A stretch of 64,000 bases of DNA from Latescibacteria bacterium UBA6620 (GTDB lineage: Bacteria; Latescibacterota; UBA2968): NCBI GenBank assembly GCA_002433075.1, contig DJHM01000034.1, positions 163,314 through 227,313 on the forward strand. The letters run 5' to 3'. The stretch's first letter is position 1; the number at the start of each line of letters is the position of its first letter. Under the pieces are notes generated by a model, which had not been told where the DNA came from, made no database searches, and was given only the letters and a program-made list of their open reading frames with translations. This document shows, in pieces, positions 42,819 to 51,621 of this stretch. The translations under genes were made by a program, and so were the position numbers.

Positions 42819-43340
42819 TTAGGGTAGAATCTCGACCAGCTCAATCTCGAAAATCAAAGTCGAACGGGGAGGAATCGCCCGACCTCTCCCCGCGTCTCCG
42901 TAGGCCAGATGCGGCGGGATCAGAAGCTGCCGTCTGCCACCCACGTTCATCGACCCGATTCCCTCGTCCCATCCCCGGATCACTCGGCCTACCCCGATCT
43001 CGGTGATGAAGCCCCTATGTGGGGACGTGTCGAATCGTTTTCCGTTCCTCAACCAGCCGCTGTAGTGAACACGAACTCGCTCGCCTGGTCTCGGCCCCGG
43101 ACCCCCGCCCACCCGGAAATCGTGATACATCAGGCCCGAGGGTGACATCTCTACATCTTCGTCCTAGACGTTCGCCGGCACTTCCTTCGGCCACGCCCGG
43201 ACCGTTCGTAACGGCTCGTGCTTCCTCGAGACCTGCGCCGGAGCGACTTCAGCGGGGGCCTCGGTCTGTTCCGAGAGCCGATCGCCCGAACAGGCGAACC
43301 CCACGGCTCCCGCGATCCACCATTTCACACACCAGGACAT
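42819..43340 (-). pseudogene. FKBP lipoprotein gene interrupted by an in-frame TAG
   Basis: One frame of 174 codons reads a lipoprotein-like start (MSWCVKWWIAGAVGFACSGD), a linker (AWPKEVPANV), TAG at 43164-43166, then DEDVEMSPSGLMYHDFRVGG and a complete FKBP domain (GERVRVHYSGWLRNGKRFDT, VIRGWDEGIGSMNVGGRRQL, PPRSTLIFEIELVEILP). With the stop, only the 109-residue FKBP domain from the ATG at 43148 would be made, and it would lack export. Possible explanations are a nonsense mutation, readthrough or a sequencing error. It is paralogous to the FKBP lipoprotein downstream. The spacing to its neighbours suggests one transcription unit. Confidence 0.75.
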
Positions 43341-43380
43341 CGGTCGTTCTAGGACGTCGTCCCCGTAGTGTCCGGCTACT

Positions 43381-43986
43381 CTATCGGTGCTCTGCCAACG
43401 TGAACGGCGCCGGGTCCGTAAACACAGCCGCTGGCAGCTGGTCGAGCACGGCGACGTCCGTGTGCTTTCGCCTGCCGTGGTCGTCGGTCAGCATGATCTC
43501 GCCGAACGGGCGCCAGTTCCGAGCGACCGTGATTCGTCCACGCTTCGATCTTTCCAATAGTTCCAATGGGTGACGAGCCGGGAGGATTTGTCCACGAACA
43601 CGTGGTAATTGTTCTGTGGGGTACGGCCCACCTCTTTGAACGTCAACTCGATCACGTCGCACATCGCCCCGGCCTCGTCCGCCTGCTCACCCAGGTCGCG
43701 AAGCGTCACACCGGAGTCCTTGAGCTTGTAGGGCATAACCAGCCAGTAGGCATCGTTGATCCAAGCCCCCTCGGCCCGACGCAGCGCGGCTTCGAGACCT
43801 TCACCTTCGAGTTCCTTACCGTCCCCCGAGCGCGACCACCACTTCGTCGGCGATCTCGATCGCCCGCGCATCAGAGCCTGCTGCATCGAAGCCCGGGGCC
43901 GCCGGGTTCGCCTCTGCCCGCAAAGATGATGGCAAACACGTCATCCACAGAGCAACCACGAATCCGATCCTTGCAAAGTTTCTCAA
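43381..43986 (-). pseudogene. LolA-like lipoprotein-carrier-type protein, decayed
   Basis: Pieces of an exported LolA/LppX-fold protein lie in successive frames. The signal region is FARIGFVVALWMTCLPSSLR; then AIEIADEVVVALGG; then ELEGEGLEAALRRAEGAWIN, DAYWLVMPYKLKDSGVTL and CDVIELTFKEVGRTPQNNYH; and finally RNWRPFGEIMLTDDHGRRKH and DVAVLDQLPAAVF. A segment of perhaps 60-70 residues expected between the first and second pieces is absent. Frames change near 43842 and 43520. A TTG at 43986 overlaps the stop of the aminopeptidase C gene (TTGA). Related exported proteins are common in bacteria of this type, but their roles are not well known. Confidence 0.6.
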
Positions 43987-45404
43987 TGTTCGATTTTCGA
44001 TGACCGGGCCAGCGCTCCCATCGGATCCCAGGGTGGAAGGACGATCGGATCCTCTTCGAGTGCCCCCAGAAGCGATTCGGGAACGTATTGTTTCTGCGCC
44101 GCAATCTCGAACATGTACTGGTCGAACCAGCTGTCGTTCATCAGGTAGAATCCCTTGCGACCGTTCTTGTCTCCCCAGCTGTTCTCAACTCGCCACCGTC
44201 TCGGGATGTCCTGACCGTCCTCGCGAACGATGTCCACGCCCGTGAACAACATGGCGTGGGTCATCTGCGTCTGGTGGTACTGAAGCCTCTCGGCTTTATC
44301 CAGGGCGAAAGCGCAGTTGTAGATGCTCTCGTAGTCGTACAGCTTCGCGTCCCATATGCCAAGCTTGCGGTCCATCATCTTGCCGACATCGCAACCCATC
44401 CACACCGGATCTCCCTCAACGATCGTTCGGGCAGCAATGCGCTTCATCGTGTCGATGTCGACGTTCAGATACTTCACCATCTTCCCGCCCTCGACATTCC
44501 CCAGGCATTCGACGGTATATGTCTTTCCGATCGGACTCGACGCCCGAGGGTCGTGAACGAGACAGACATAGTCGTCGTAGTCGATCGTCACGTACTTCTC
44601 GGCGAATTCCTTCGGCGACATCACTCCGTCACGATGAAACTTTCCATCCTTGTCGTTCCATTGCCAGTCGAAACTCGTGGGCGGCGTACCCAGGTGGATC
44701 GACAGAACCCGATAGATGACCTCGAGGATTTTGTTCTTCTCGGAGTCGAGCGCCTGGCTGCTGGCGCCATCGGCTACCGCTTCGCGCAGTGCCAGCGCCC
44801 CCTCTCTCAGTTTGAGAAGGAGCATGGCGTTCATCTTCCTGGAATTCGACGAACTCTCCGTTTCCGGCATCACGGCCTGAGGGACCAACCCGTGCTTGTT
44901 GACCAGGTTGACGAACATGTTCCATTGCCCACCGTCATCCAGTGGACTCGCCAGGAGAAACGCCACCGTCCGATCGTCAGCCGGGCGATCGGCGGTTTCG
45001 ATGATCCGCTGAAGGAAATAGTTCGCCCGTTCCAGCTTGTCCCAGAAGAAACAGTAGTTCTGGCTGAATTCGAACGACTTCAGGTTCATCTTCTTCATCG
45101 CGCCGACTCGAAACAGATTCAGTCCCGCGAACATCCAGCAGCGGCCGGTGGCCTTCTGGTTCGTCACCTCCCAGTCGTCCAGCACGTGACTGAACGTGAA
45201 ATCCGTACCCGTCACGATACCCCGGCTCAGGGAGATTTCATCGACCGAGTGCTTACACACCGCGTTTTGTGCCATACGGGCGCCCGGACTGCCCTCGAAC
45301 CGGGCCCGCATTTCGCCCACGCGCAACAAACTCAGCGCGCCCGATTCGGTCGTCTGAATCGAGGTCACTACCTCGTGCTGAACGTCGGGAGGGAGGGAAG
45401 CCAT
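43983..45404 (-). CDS. pepC: Aminopeptidase C / bleomycin-hydrolase-type C1 peptidase
   Basis: A 473-residue cytoplasmic cysteine aminopeptidase. The oxyanion Gln and catalytic Cys are in VTNQKATGRCWMFAGLNLFR (Gln83, Cys89). The catalytic His is in MTHAMLFTGVDIV and the Asn in WRVENSWGDKNGRKGFYLMN. NYCFFWDKLERANYFLQRII and DGGQWNMFVNLVNKHGLVPQ are typical of PepC. The C-terminal extension that restricts the active site in this family is present. The ATG at 45404 follows AAGGAGC. The coding frame is undamaged over 1.4 kb, unlike the adjacent LolA-like gene. Confidence 0.93.
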   Translation of the reverse strand: MASLPPDVQHEVVTSIQTTESGALSLLRVGEMRARFEGSPGARMAQNAVCKHSVDEISLSRGIVTGTDFTFSHVLDDWEVTNQKATGRCWMFAGLNLFRVGAMKKMNLKSFEFSQNYCFFWDKLERANYFLQRIIETADRPADDRTVAFLLASPLDDGGQWNMFVNLVNKHGLVPQAVMPETESSSNSRKMNAMLLLKLREGALALREAVADGASSQALDSEKNKILEVIYRVLSIHLGTPPTSFDWQWNDKDGKFHRDGVMSPKEFAEKYVTIDYDDYVCLVHDPRASSPIGKTYTVECLGNVEGGKMVKYLNVDIDTMKRIAARTIVEGDPVWMGCDVGKMMDRKLGIWDAKLYDYESIYNCAFALDKAERLQYHQTQMTHAMLFTGVDIVREDGQDIPRRWRVENSWGDKNGRKGFYLMNDSWFDQYMFEIAAQKQYVPESLLGALEEDPIVLPPWDPMGALARSSKIEH

Positions 45405-45584
45405 GATCTTGCTCCTTCGATCGTTTATTGAAAGGCCGATAGACAGGTAAAGATAATGGATCGACCCTGACCGGTCACCCCAAAGAATCACATCCTCACG
45501 GTCTGGAGCGACATGTCATTTGCGGCGCGCTCGGATCAAGCCCTAACATAATGGCCACTCTCCGGGGACGCGACCGTGTAGGCT

Positions 45585-46943
45585 ATTCTGAAAATCCTAC
45601 TACAGGCTGCAGTACTGCAGACACCTTCGCTCGGTGTCGAGCCCTACACTCCCGATCATCCGAATCCTCTTACCGAAGTCTGGCGTTGGCGCACCTTTGA
45701 CGGAATTCGGAAACGAACGCGGACTCGATGGAGCGTCCGTCGTGGATATCGTCATCCTTCCCGACGGTACGGTCGTGTGTGCGACCACATCGAGTATCTT
45801 CACCTTTATCGATCCGGAATGGCAGCGCATTTTTCCCACTTCGGGAGATCTCGATTGGCTCATCAGCGATCTGGCGCTCGGGACAGATGGACGACTGTGG
45901 GCTACATCCGTATGGGGGATGATCTCGGGATTCGACTCGTCGTGGACTCTTTACGGATTGGACAGCGTCGCAAGCGAACTGGGCGCGTCGCTTCCCGACC
46001 TCCGCGTCGTCCCCGTGCCAGACCGGCTGAGTTCAACGGAGACCCTCCATTACGGAAGTCTGGGGTTGGAACGAAGTGGAGCCACCGTCGTCGGCGTCAT
46101 CCCGGGTAGTCCGGCGGACTAGGCCGGGACCTGAGGCGATCCAACATCGAACTCGCAACTTCGAACCGGGAACTCGAAGAGACACGCGATCAACTCGTCA
46201 TGACCGAGAAGATGGCGTCCCTGGGCAATCTTGTTGCCGGCGTGGCACACGAAATCAACAATCCCATCGGTGCCTTCAACAGTGCGGCCGATACCCTGAA
46301 GCGGTGCATCGAACGAGTGACCCAGATTGTCGTCCAGAGCGAGACGGGCAACGAGATCCAGGAAAACGTACATTACCAGCGTGCTGTTCAGCTGATGAAC
46401 AACACCACGGACAATGCCGTCGTGGCGGGTAGCCGGGTCACCCGAATCGTCGAGAGCCTCAAGCACTTCGCGCATCTGGACGAAGCCGACTACCAGCAGA
46501 CGGATCTGCACGCGGCCCTCGACAGCGTCGTGACACTCCGGGAGCACGATCTCGGGGAGCGGATCGCCGTCGTCCGGCCCTACGGTGACCTCCCACTCGT
46601 CATCTGCTATGCAGCCGAACTCAACCAGGTATTCATGAATCTCTTCAGCAACGCGGTCGATTCGATCGAGCGTGAGGGAGAAATCACGATCCGGACGGAG
46701 AGAGACGGCGAAGAGGTCATTGTTTCCGTCACCGACACGGGTGAAGGCATCCCGCCAGAAAACCTCGATCGGATTTTCGATCCTGGTTTCACTACAAGAG
46801 GGGTTGGTGTCGGGCTGGGACTCTCGACAGTCTATCGCATCGTTCAGAAACACGGAGGACAGATCGATGTCAAGAGCCGCGTCAATGAGGGATCGACATT
46901 CACCATCCAGATCCCCATCGTCGCGCAGGGGGCGGACGAATGA
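45585..46943 (+). pseudogene. Decayed sensor histidine kinase (propeller and PDZ remnants plus intact kinase core)
   Basis: The 5' part reads PDHPNPLTEVWRWRTFDG, as before two-component propellers. It shifts frame near 45704 and continues as GASVVDIVILPDGTVVCATT and ATSVWGMISGFDSSWTLYGL. It then reads GATVVGVIPGSPAD, a PDZ-like end, into a stop (46120-46122). In the first frame again, RRSNIELATSNRELEETRDQ leads to the kinase: MASLGNLVAGVAHEINNPIG (H-box), ELNQVFMNLFSNAVDSIE (N-box), VTDTGEGIPPENLDRIFDPG and GVGLGLSTVYRIV. The kinase part alone could start at the ATG at 46200. It overlaps the nucleotidyltransferase gene by four bases (ATGA). It may survive as a soluble kinase fragment. Confidence 0.7.
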
Positions 46944-47692
46944 AAGCTGTCATTATCGGAGCCGGCAGGGGTGAACGCCTCATGCCGCATACCGCTGACG
47001 CACCAAAATGCTTCGCTCGGGTCAAAGACCGACGGATACTCGATTGGGGCCTCGAGGCCCTTGCTGGCGGCGGCTTGACCGACATCACCTTCATCGGAGG
47101 ATACCGCATCGACTCGGTCCGGGCCGATTACCCTCACTTCACCTTCTGCAACAATGCTGACTGGCCCGACAACAACATCCTCGAGTCGCTCATGCACGCC
47201 GAGTCCCACATGGCCGATGGGTTCGTGTGTGCCTACTCCGACATCCTCTATACACCTGACATCATCTCAAAGCTGTTGGAGAGCGATCAAGACATTACGC
47301 TCGTGTGCGACACCGACTGGCGAGAGCGTTACAAGAAGCGGACCGAACATCCGGAGAATGACGGGGAGAAAATGCGTGTCGAAGAAGGCGTCGTCACAGA
47401 GATCAACAGAACCATGCCGAGCGAGGCAGCTGCAGGCGAGTATATCGGTGTCGCCAGATTCAGCGCGGAAGGAGCCAGCACCTTGATAGAAGCTTACCAT
47501 CGAGCTCGGAGAGATGCGGGCGACGGTCCCTTCCAGGCCGCGCGCACCTTTCGGAAGGCCTATCTCATCGACTTGTTCCAGCAGATGATCGAAGACGGTC
47601 AACCCCTCACGGCTTCTCTCACACATGGGGGATACATGGAGATCGACACCAACCAGGACTTCCAGATCGCACGGGAGGAGTGGGAGGGATGA
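46940..47692 (+). CDS. Sugar/choline-phosphate nucleotidyltransferase-like protein
   Basis: A 250-residue NTP-transferase. The N-terminal AVIIGAGRGERLMPHTADAP then KCF is the GxGxRxxP...K signature of sugar-1-phosphate or phosphocholine (LicC-type) transferases. The metal-binding Asp lies in FVCAYSDILYTPDII, and a second is likely in GGYMEIDTNQDFQIA. Residues FCNNADWPDNNILESLMHAE fit LicC-like proteins. It overlaps the kinase fragment upstream and the MetE-like gene downstream, each as ATGA. The operon context is unusual for either partner. Substrate not determinable. Confidence 0.82.
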   Translation: MKAVIIGAGRGERLMPHTADAPKCFARVKDRRILDWGLEALAGGGLTDITFIGGYRIDSVRADYPHFTFCNNADWPDNNILESLMHAESHMADGFVCAYSDILYTPDIISKLLESDQDITLVCDTDWRERYKKRTEHPENDGEKMRVEEGVVTEINRTMPSEAAAGEYIGVARFSAEGASTLIEAYHRARRDAGDGPFQAARTFRKAYLIDLFQQMIEDGQPLTASLTHGGYMEIDTNQDFQIAREEWEG

Positions 47693-48744
47693 ATACGCCT
47701 CTCTTTCCAGCCAGCGTCGTCGGCAGCATGCCCCGGTCCCAATTCGTTCGTGACCTGCTCGATCCCGCCACCGCCCCGGAGGATCCAGCCGTCCTCAACC
47801 GACGCATGGATGCTGCCGTCGACTACATCGTCTCTCTCCAGGAAGCGGCCGGACTGGACGTCGTCTCAGATGGCGAGTACCGCAGACGCTCCTACATCGG
47901 CATCATCGCCGACGTGGCGAGCGGGTTCCATCTCGAACGAAAAGACGGTGTATGGTGGCACACGGTCGTCGACCGCCTGGACCACACCCTGCCCGGTCTC
48001 GCCGCGCGGGAAGCCGAGTATCTCAAGTCTCGTACCGACCGAACGATCAAGGTCTGTCTCCCTTCCCCCTATCTCCTCGCCCAGCGAATGTGGGATCCGG
48101 AGCGATCGGCGACCGCCTACCCTACACGGGTCGATTTCATGGATGCCCTGGTCCCCATCCTTCGCGAGGAGGTACAGCTCCTCCGCAAAGCCGGCGCGGA
48201 TATCGTCCAGTTCGACGATCCCCATCTGTGTCTGTTTGTCGATGACCAGGTTCGGAAGGAATACGACGATCCGGATGCCGAAATCGAACTGTGTGTCGAT
48301 CATCTCAACCGGATTCTTGACGGGATCGACCGCATCACCCGCTGTATTCATCTCTGTCGGAGGAACAAAGGCCGATCCGGCTGGGTCGGCGAGGGGGGAT
48401 ACGGACCCATCCTGCCTGCACTTCAATCCCTGAACGTCGATCAGTACGTCATGGAATTCACGATCCCCGTGGCTGGAGATCTGGATGTGCTGAGGGAACT
48501 TCCGGAAGGGTCACAGGTGGGACTGGGATGCGTCGATTGCCGGGGCGAAGTCATCGATCCCGTGGACGAAATCGTCGATCGTGTCGAGAGCGCGCTCGAG
48601 CATCTGTCTCCCAACCAGATCTACCTCAATCCCGATTGTGGATTCGCGCCGGGTAACGCGGCCGATATCCCGATCGACGAGGCCTATTCGAAGCTCTGCA
48701 ATGAGGCCAAAGCGGCTGCCGTCCTCCGTGAGCGTCACGGCTGA
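47689..48744 (+). CDS. MetE-like/cobalamin-independent methionine synthase family protein
   Basis: A 351-residue (beta/alpha)8 protein of the MetE C-terminal/UROD-like superfamily. The opening FPASVVGSMPRSQFVRDLLD and GLDVVSDGEYRRRSYIGIIA are typical. The zinc ligands of MetE seem present as His and Cys in CIHLCRRN and the Cys in LNPDCGFAPGNA. DIVQFDDPHLCLFVDD gives the substrate-side acidic residues. It lacks the N-terminal folate domain of full MetE, so it probably transfers methyl groups from another donor. The ATG at 47689 overlaps the upstream stop (ATGA) and follows GGAGGAGTGGGAGG. Confidence 0.85.
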   Translation: MNTPLFPASVVGSMPRSQFVRDLLDPATAPEDPAVLNRRMDAAVDYIVSLQEAAGLDVVSDGEYRRRSYIGIIADVASGFHLERKDGVWWHTVVDRLDHTLPGLAAREAEYLKSRTDRTIKVCLPSPYLLAQRMWDPERSATAYPTRVDFMDALVPILREEVQLLRKAGADIVQFDDPHLCLFVDDQVRKEYDDPDAEIELCVDHLNRILDGIDRITRCIHLCRRNKGRSGWVGEGGYGPILPALQSLNVDQYVMEFTIPVAGDLDVLRELPEGSQVGLGCVDCRGEVIDPVDEIVDRVESALEHLSPNQIYLNPDCGFAPGNAADIPIDEAYSKLCNEAKAAAVLRERHG

Positions 48745-48784
48745 CATCCGCGCCAAGTCTTACGCCTTCTCGAGCCATTCAGCC

Positions 48785-49303
48785 GTGACTACAGAAGTAC
48801 AGATTGCCACCCCTGCCAGAACTCGAAAAACATCTGCCTTCGTGCTGTTCTCGACCTGGGATTCCGAACGCGACGCCAGCGAGTTCGAGACCGCTTACAA
48901 CACGGTTGTACAACGGAAACATCCCCTGACCCAGAGCGATGTCAGGGTGGAACGGCAGGGACTCGATGTGCTGGTCGTCGAGTCCTCGTTCGATCTCGAT
49001 GGCCGGTTCAACTACCTCGGCAAGGTCCGAAACCCACCCGCGATCCCACAACCCGATCTCGACCTGTCGGCCGCGTTGTTCGACTTCGACGGGAACCTCG
49101 AGATGGGATTCGGCGACTTCCTCCTGTTCGCGGCGGCGTTCGGCCAACGCGAGAGCGATTTGGGTTTCGATGCCACCTTCGATACCAACGCGGATGGAAT
49201 GGTCGGCTTCACTGATTTCATCAACTTCGCTTCCGTGTTCGGACAGGCCGTCGAAGCCGCGGGCAAGCCGGTTGGCCCACACCTTCTGACACCCGTCTGG
49301 TAG
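48785..49303 (+). pseudogene. C-terminal fragment of a secreted protein with dockerin-like repeats
   Basis: About 172 codons open from a GTG with no convincing ribosome-binding site. The first half (TSAFVLFSTWDSERDASEFE, TAYNTVVQRK and VRVERQGLDVLVVESSFDLD) looks like the end of an extracellular enzyme. It is followed by two EF-hand/dockerin-like units: LFDFDGNLEMGFGDFLLFAA then AFGQ, and TFDTNADGMVGFTDFINFAS then VFGQ. The protein ends 35 residues later. No signal peptide or N-terminal domain is present, so the 5' part seems deleted up to the MetE-like gene. It is convergent with the PhyH gene. It could alternatively be a short real gene. Confidence 0.5.
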
Positions 49304-49317
49304 CGGCAGAATCGTCT

Positions 49318-50124
49318 TTACCGCCCCACAGCCTCGTAAATCACAGGTGTCACAGGTGTGTCGATAATCTCGCCCACTTTCACGCCTGGACACCAGATCG
49401 CCGCCTGCTGGTGCGGATTGTCTTCTTCCTTCATCCGCATATCGACGTCCATATAGATCATCGTCATCGCCTCTCGATCGCGTTCCGTTCGGTTCCCCGC
49501 TGCCCTGTGAAACGTCCATCCGTAGTGAAAGCTCACGTCCCCACGTGAGAACGTTTGCTCGATCGTCGTTTTCCCCGCGGACCGCAATACGTCTTCGATT
49601 CGGACTTCGCTCTCGTCGCTGATGTTCAGATCCCGGCCTTCGGTCACCCAATGGCTGCCCTCCGAAAAAGCGATCGGCCCCATTTCGGCCAATGTGTCCT
49701 GAAGCGGTATCCAGACCGTACAGCAACGGTCGGTCGCGAAAGGCCAGTAGTACTGGTCCGCGTGCCACGGCGTAAATCCTCCCCCCGCTTCCTTGAAGAG
49801 CGCTTGATCGTGATACAACCGGACGCCGCGCGTACCCATCAGCTCCGCCGCAATTCGTGCCAGTCGTTTGCCGAAGACGAATCGTTTCGCCTCCTCACTT
49901 TCCTTCCACAGGTTAATCACCTGAATGAACGCCTGTTGCCGGGTGGACCGCTCTTCCATCGGCAGCGTTTGCGTGTTCCGTTCATGTACGATCCGCGAAA
50001 ACTCCGGACCGAAACGATCCAGGACCTCCACGGGAAGCACACCTTCGAGCTTGATGAAGCCCCGCTCACGGAACGCGGCGATCTGGTCGTTCCTCAAAGA
50101 ATTCGGCGAGTCTATGTCGTCCAT
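49318..50124 (-). CDS. Phytanoyl-CoA dioxygenase (PhyH)-family protein
   Basis: A 268-residue Fe(II)/2-oxoglutarate-dependent oxygenase. The iron ligands are His and Asp in GFTPWHADQYYWPF (HxD) and the distal His in VSFHYGWTFHRAAGNRTERD, with Arg for 2-oxoglutarate nearby. The N-terminal FRERGFIKLEGVLPVEVLDR is typical of the family. The start ATG at 50124 follows GCGAGGG. Substrate unknown; relatives hydroxylate small organic acids, ectoine-like compounds and others. It is divergent from the quinoprotein-like operon with about 160 bases between. Confidence 0.88.
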   Translation of the reverse strand: MDDIDSPNSLRNDQIAAFRERGFIKLEGVLPVEVLDRFGPEFSRIVHERNTQTLPMEERSTRQQAFIQVINLWKESEEAKRFVFGKRLARIAAELMGTRGVRLYHDQALFKEAGGGFTPWHADQYYWPFATDRCCTVWIPLQDTLAEMGPIAFSEGSHWVTEGRDLNISDESEVRIEDVLRSAGKTTIEQTFSRGDVSFHYGWTFHRAAGNRTERDREAMTMIYMDVDMRMKEEDNPHQQAAIWCPGVKVGEIIDTPVTPVIYEAVGR

Positions 50125-50283
50125 TGGCACCCTCGCTGGAGACTGTCCATACACCGGTTTCCCGGTGGCGGTGATTCAACCTCGATCGACGTCACGGATG
50201 GTCATATTCGATTGGGTTCACTATCATGTGTCGCCGGGCTGTCGTGACCAACGTCCGTTTCGACCCGCAGAACAGGAGACCCA

Positions 50284-51621
50284 ATGATCCTTTCCATCCT
50301 CGTTTCCCTGTGCGTTACCGCATCCGACTGGCCGCAATGGCGCGGCGCTGACATGAACGGCATCAGCCCCGCAGAGGATGTGCCCTCGGAATGGAGTGCC
50401 CGGAAGAACATCGTGTGGAAGGCCGAAATGCCGACCTGGAGCGGCGGCACCCCGGTCATTTACGGCGACTGGATCTTCCTCACCTCTCCGAGCAAGCCCG
50501 ATCCCGAGCCCAAACGCGTAGAAGAACCCGACCCGGAGCCTCAGCAAGGCCGCCGTCGACGACGGCGTGGTCCGAGTCGCAATCCCGGCGGGCACGAATT
50601 GTTCCTCCTCGCCTACTCACGGACGGACGGCGCAGAAAAATGGCGAGCCGTTGTCGACACAGGCAATGAACTACACCGCAAGCACAACAACACGTCACCC
50701 TCGCCCGTCACGGACGGTAAGCACGTATGGATCGTTACCGGGACCGGTCAGGTTGCGGCTTACACCGTCGAAGGCAAGCGGGTCTGGACCTTCAATCTAC
50801 AGGATGTCTACGGCGACTTCGGGCTCAACTGGGGTTATGCCTCTTCGCCCCTGCTCTACGAAGACAAACTCATCATCCAGATTCTTCACGGGATGCATAC
50901 GGACCTTCCCTCCTACGTGGCCGCCTACGACAGATTAACCGGGAAACGACTCTGGAAACAGATCCGTCCAACGGACGCCCCTCGTGAGTCTCCCGATGCG
51001 TACACGACACCCGTCGTCCTCACCACGGGTGGCAAAGACCAGATCGTCATCTCCGGTGCGGACAATGTCACTGGTCACGATCCTGACACGGGCGAAGAGC
51101 TCTGGCGATCGGGGGGCATGAATCCCGACGGCAGCGACTTCCAACGGATCGTAGGATCGCCCGTTACCGCCGACGGCATCGTCTACGCCACATCCAATAA
51201 GAAGCCGATTCTGGCGATTCGGGGGGGCGGCACGGGCGACATCACGACCAGCCACCGCGTCTGGTCCTACGAAGGCCCGGGTGCGCCTGATGTCCCCTCC
51301 TCCGTGACGGATGGAATCCATTATTATATGGTCGACGATCGTGGCCTAGTCAGCTGCCTGGACGCCAAATCCGGCGAAACCATCTGGGGCCCCGAGCGAA
51401 CCGCGCAAGGCACGGTCAGCTCGTCGCTCGTCCTGGCGGATGACAAACTCTTCATTCTGAACGAGAACGGCGTCACGACCGTGGTCCAGGCCGGTCCCGT
51501 CTACAAGCTGCTCGCGACGAACGAACTTGACGGCAGCTACACGCTGTCCTCCCCTGCCGTCGCCGGAAACCAGATCTTCATCCGCACCGGCAACTACCTC
51601 TACTGCATCGGCGAAGGATGA
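50284..51621 (+). CDS. PQQ-type beta-propeller protein
   Basis: A 445-residue exported propeller. The short signal MILSILVSLCVTAS precedes DWPQWRGADMNGISPA, the standard start of these PQQ-like proteins. Blade repeats follow (LFLLAYSRTDGAEKWRAVVD, AAYTVEGKRVWTFNL, DPDTGEELWRSGG, CLDAKSGETIWGPE). A proline and arginine-rich insertion (about residues 75-102, PKRVEEPDPEPQQGRRRRRR) sits in one blade loop. True PQQ-binding residues are not evident, so a structural or lipid/sugar-binding role is possible. AGGAGA precedes the ATG. Its end overlaps the sulfatase start by four bases (ATGA). Confidence 0.85.
   Translation: MILSILVSLCVTASDWPQWRGADMNGISPAEDVPSEWSARKNIVWKAEMPTWSGGTPVIYGDWIFLTSPSKPDPEPKRVEEPDPEPQQGRRRRRRGPSRNPGGHELFLLAYSRTDGAEKWRAVVDTGNELHRKHNNTSPSPVTDGKHVWIVTGTGQVAAYTVEGKRVWTFNLQDVYGDFGLNWGYASSPLLYEDKLIIQILHGMHTDLPSYVAAYDRLTGKRLWKQIRPTDAPRESPDAYTTPVVLTTGGKDQIVISGADNVTGHDPDTGEELWRSGGMNPDGSDFQRIVGSPVTADGIVYATSNKKPILAIRGGGTGDITTSHRVWSYEGPGAPDVPSSVTDGIHYYMVDDRGLVSCLDAKSGETIWGPERTAQGTVSSSLVLADDKLFILNENGVTTVVQAGPVYKLLATNELDGSYTLSSPAVAGNQIFIRTGNYLYCIGEG

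Noticed and set aside
44088..45431. Open frame of 447 codons on the + strand opposite pepC
   Set aside because: It mirrors pepC almost exactly, has no domain or signal pattern, and pepC has all catalytic motifs; it is a GC-rich shadow frame.
48779..49768. Open frame of 329 codons on the - strand spanning the PhyH C-terminus and dockerin fragment
   Set aside because: It crosses the 3' ends of two convergent genes and has no family features; PhyH motifs lie in another frame.
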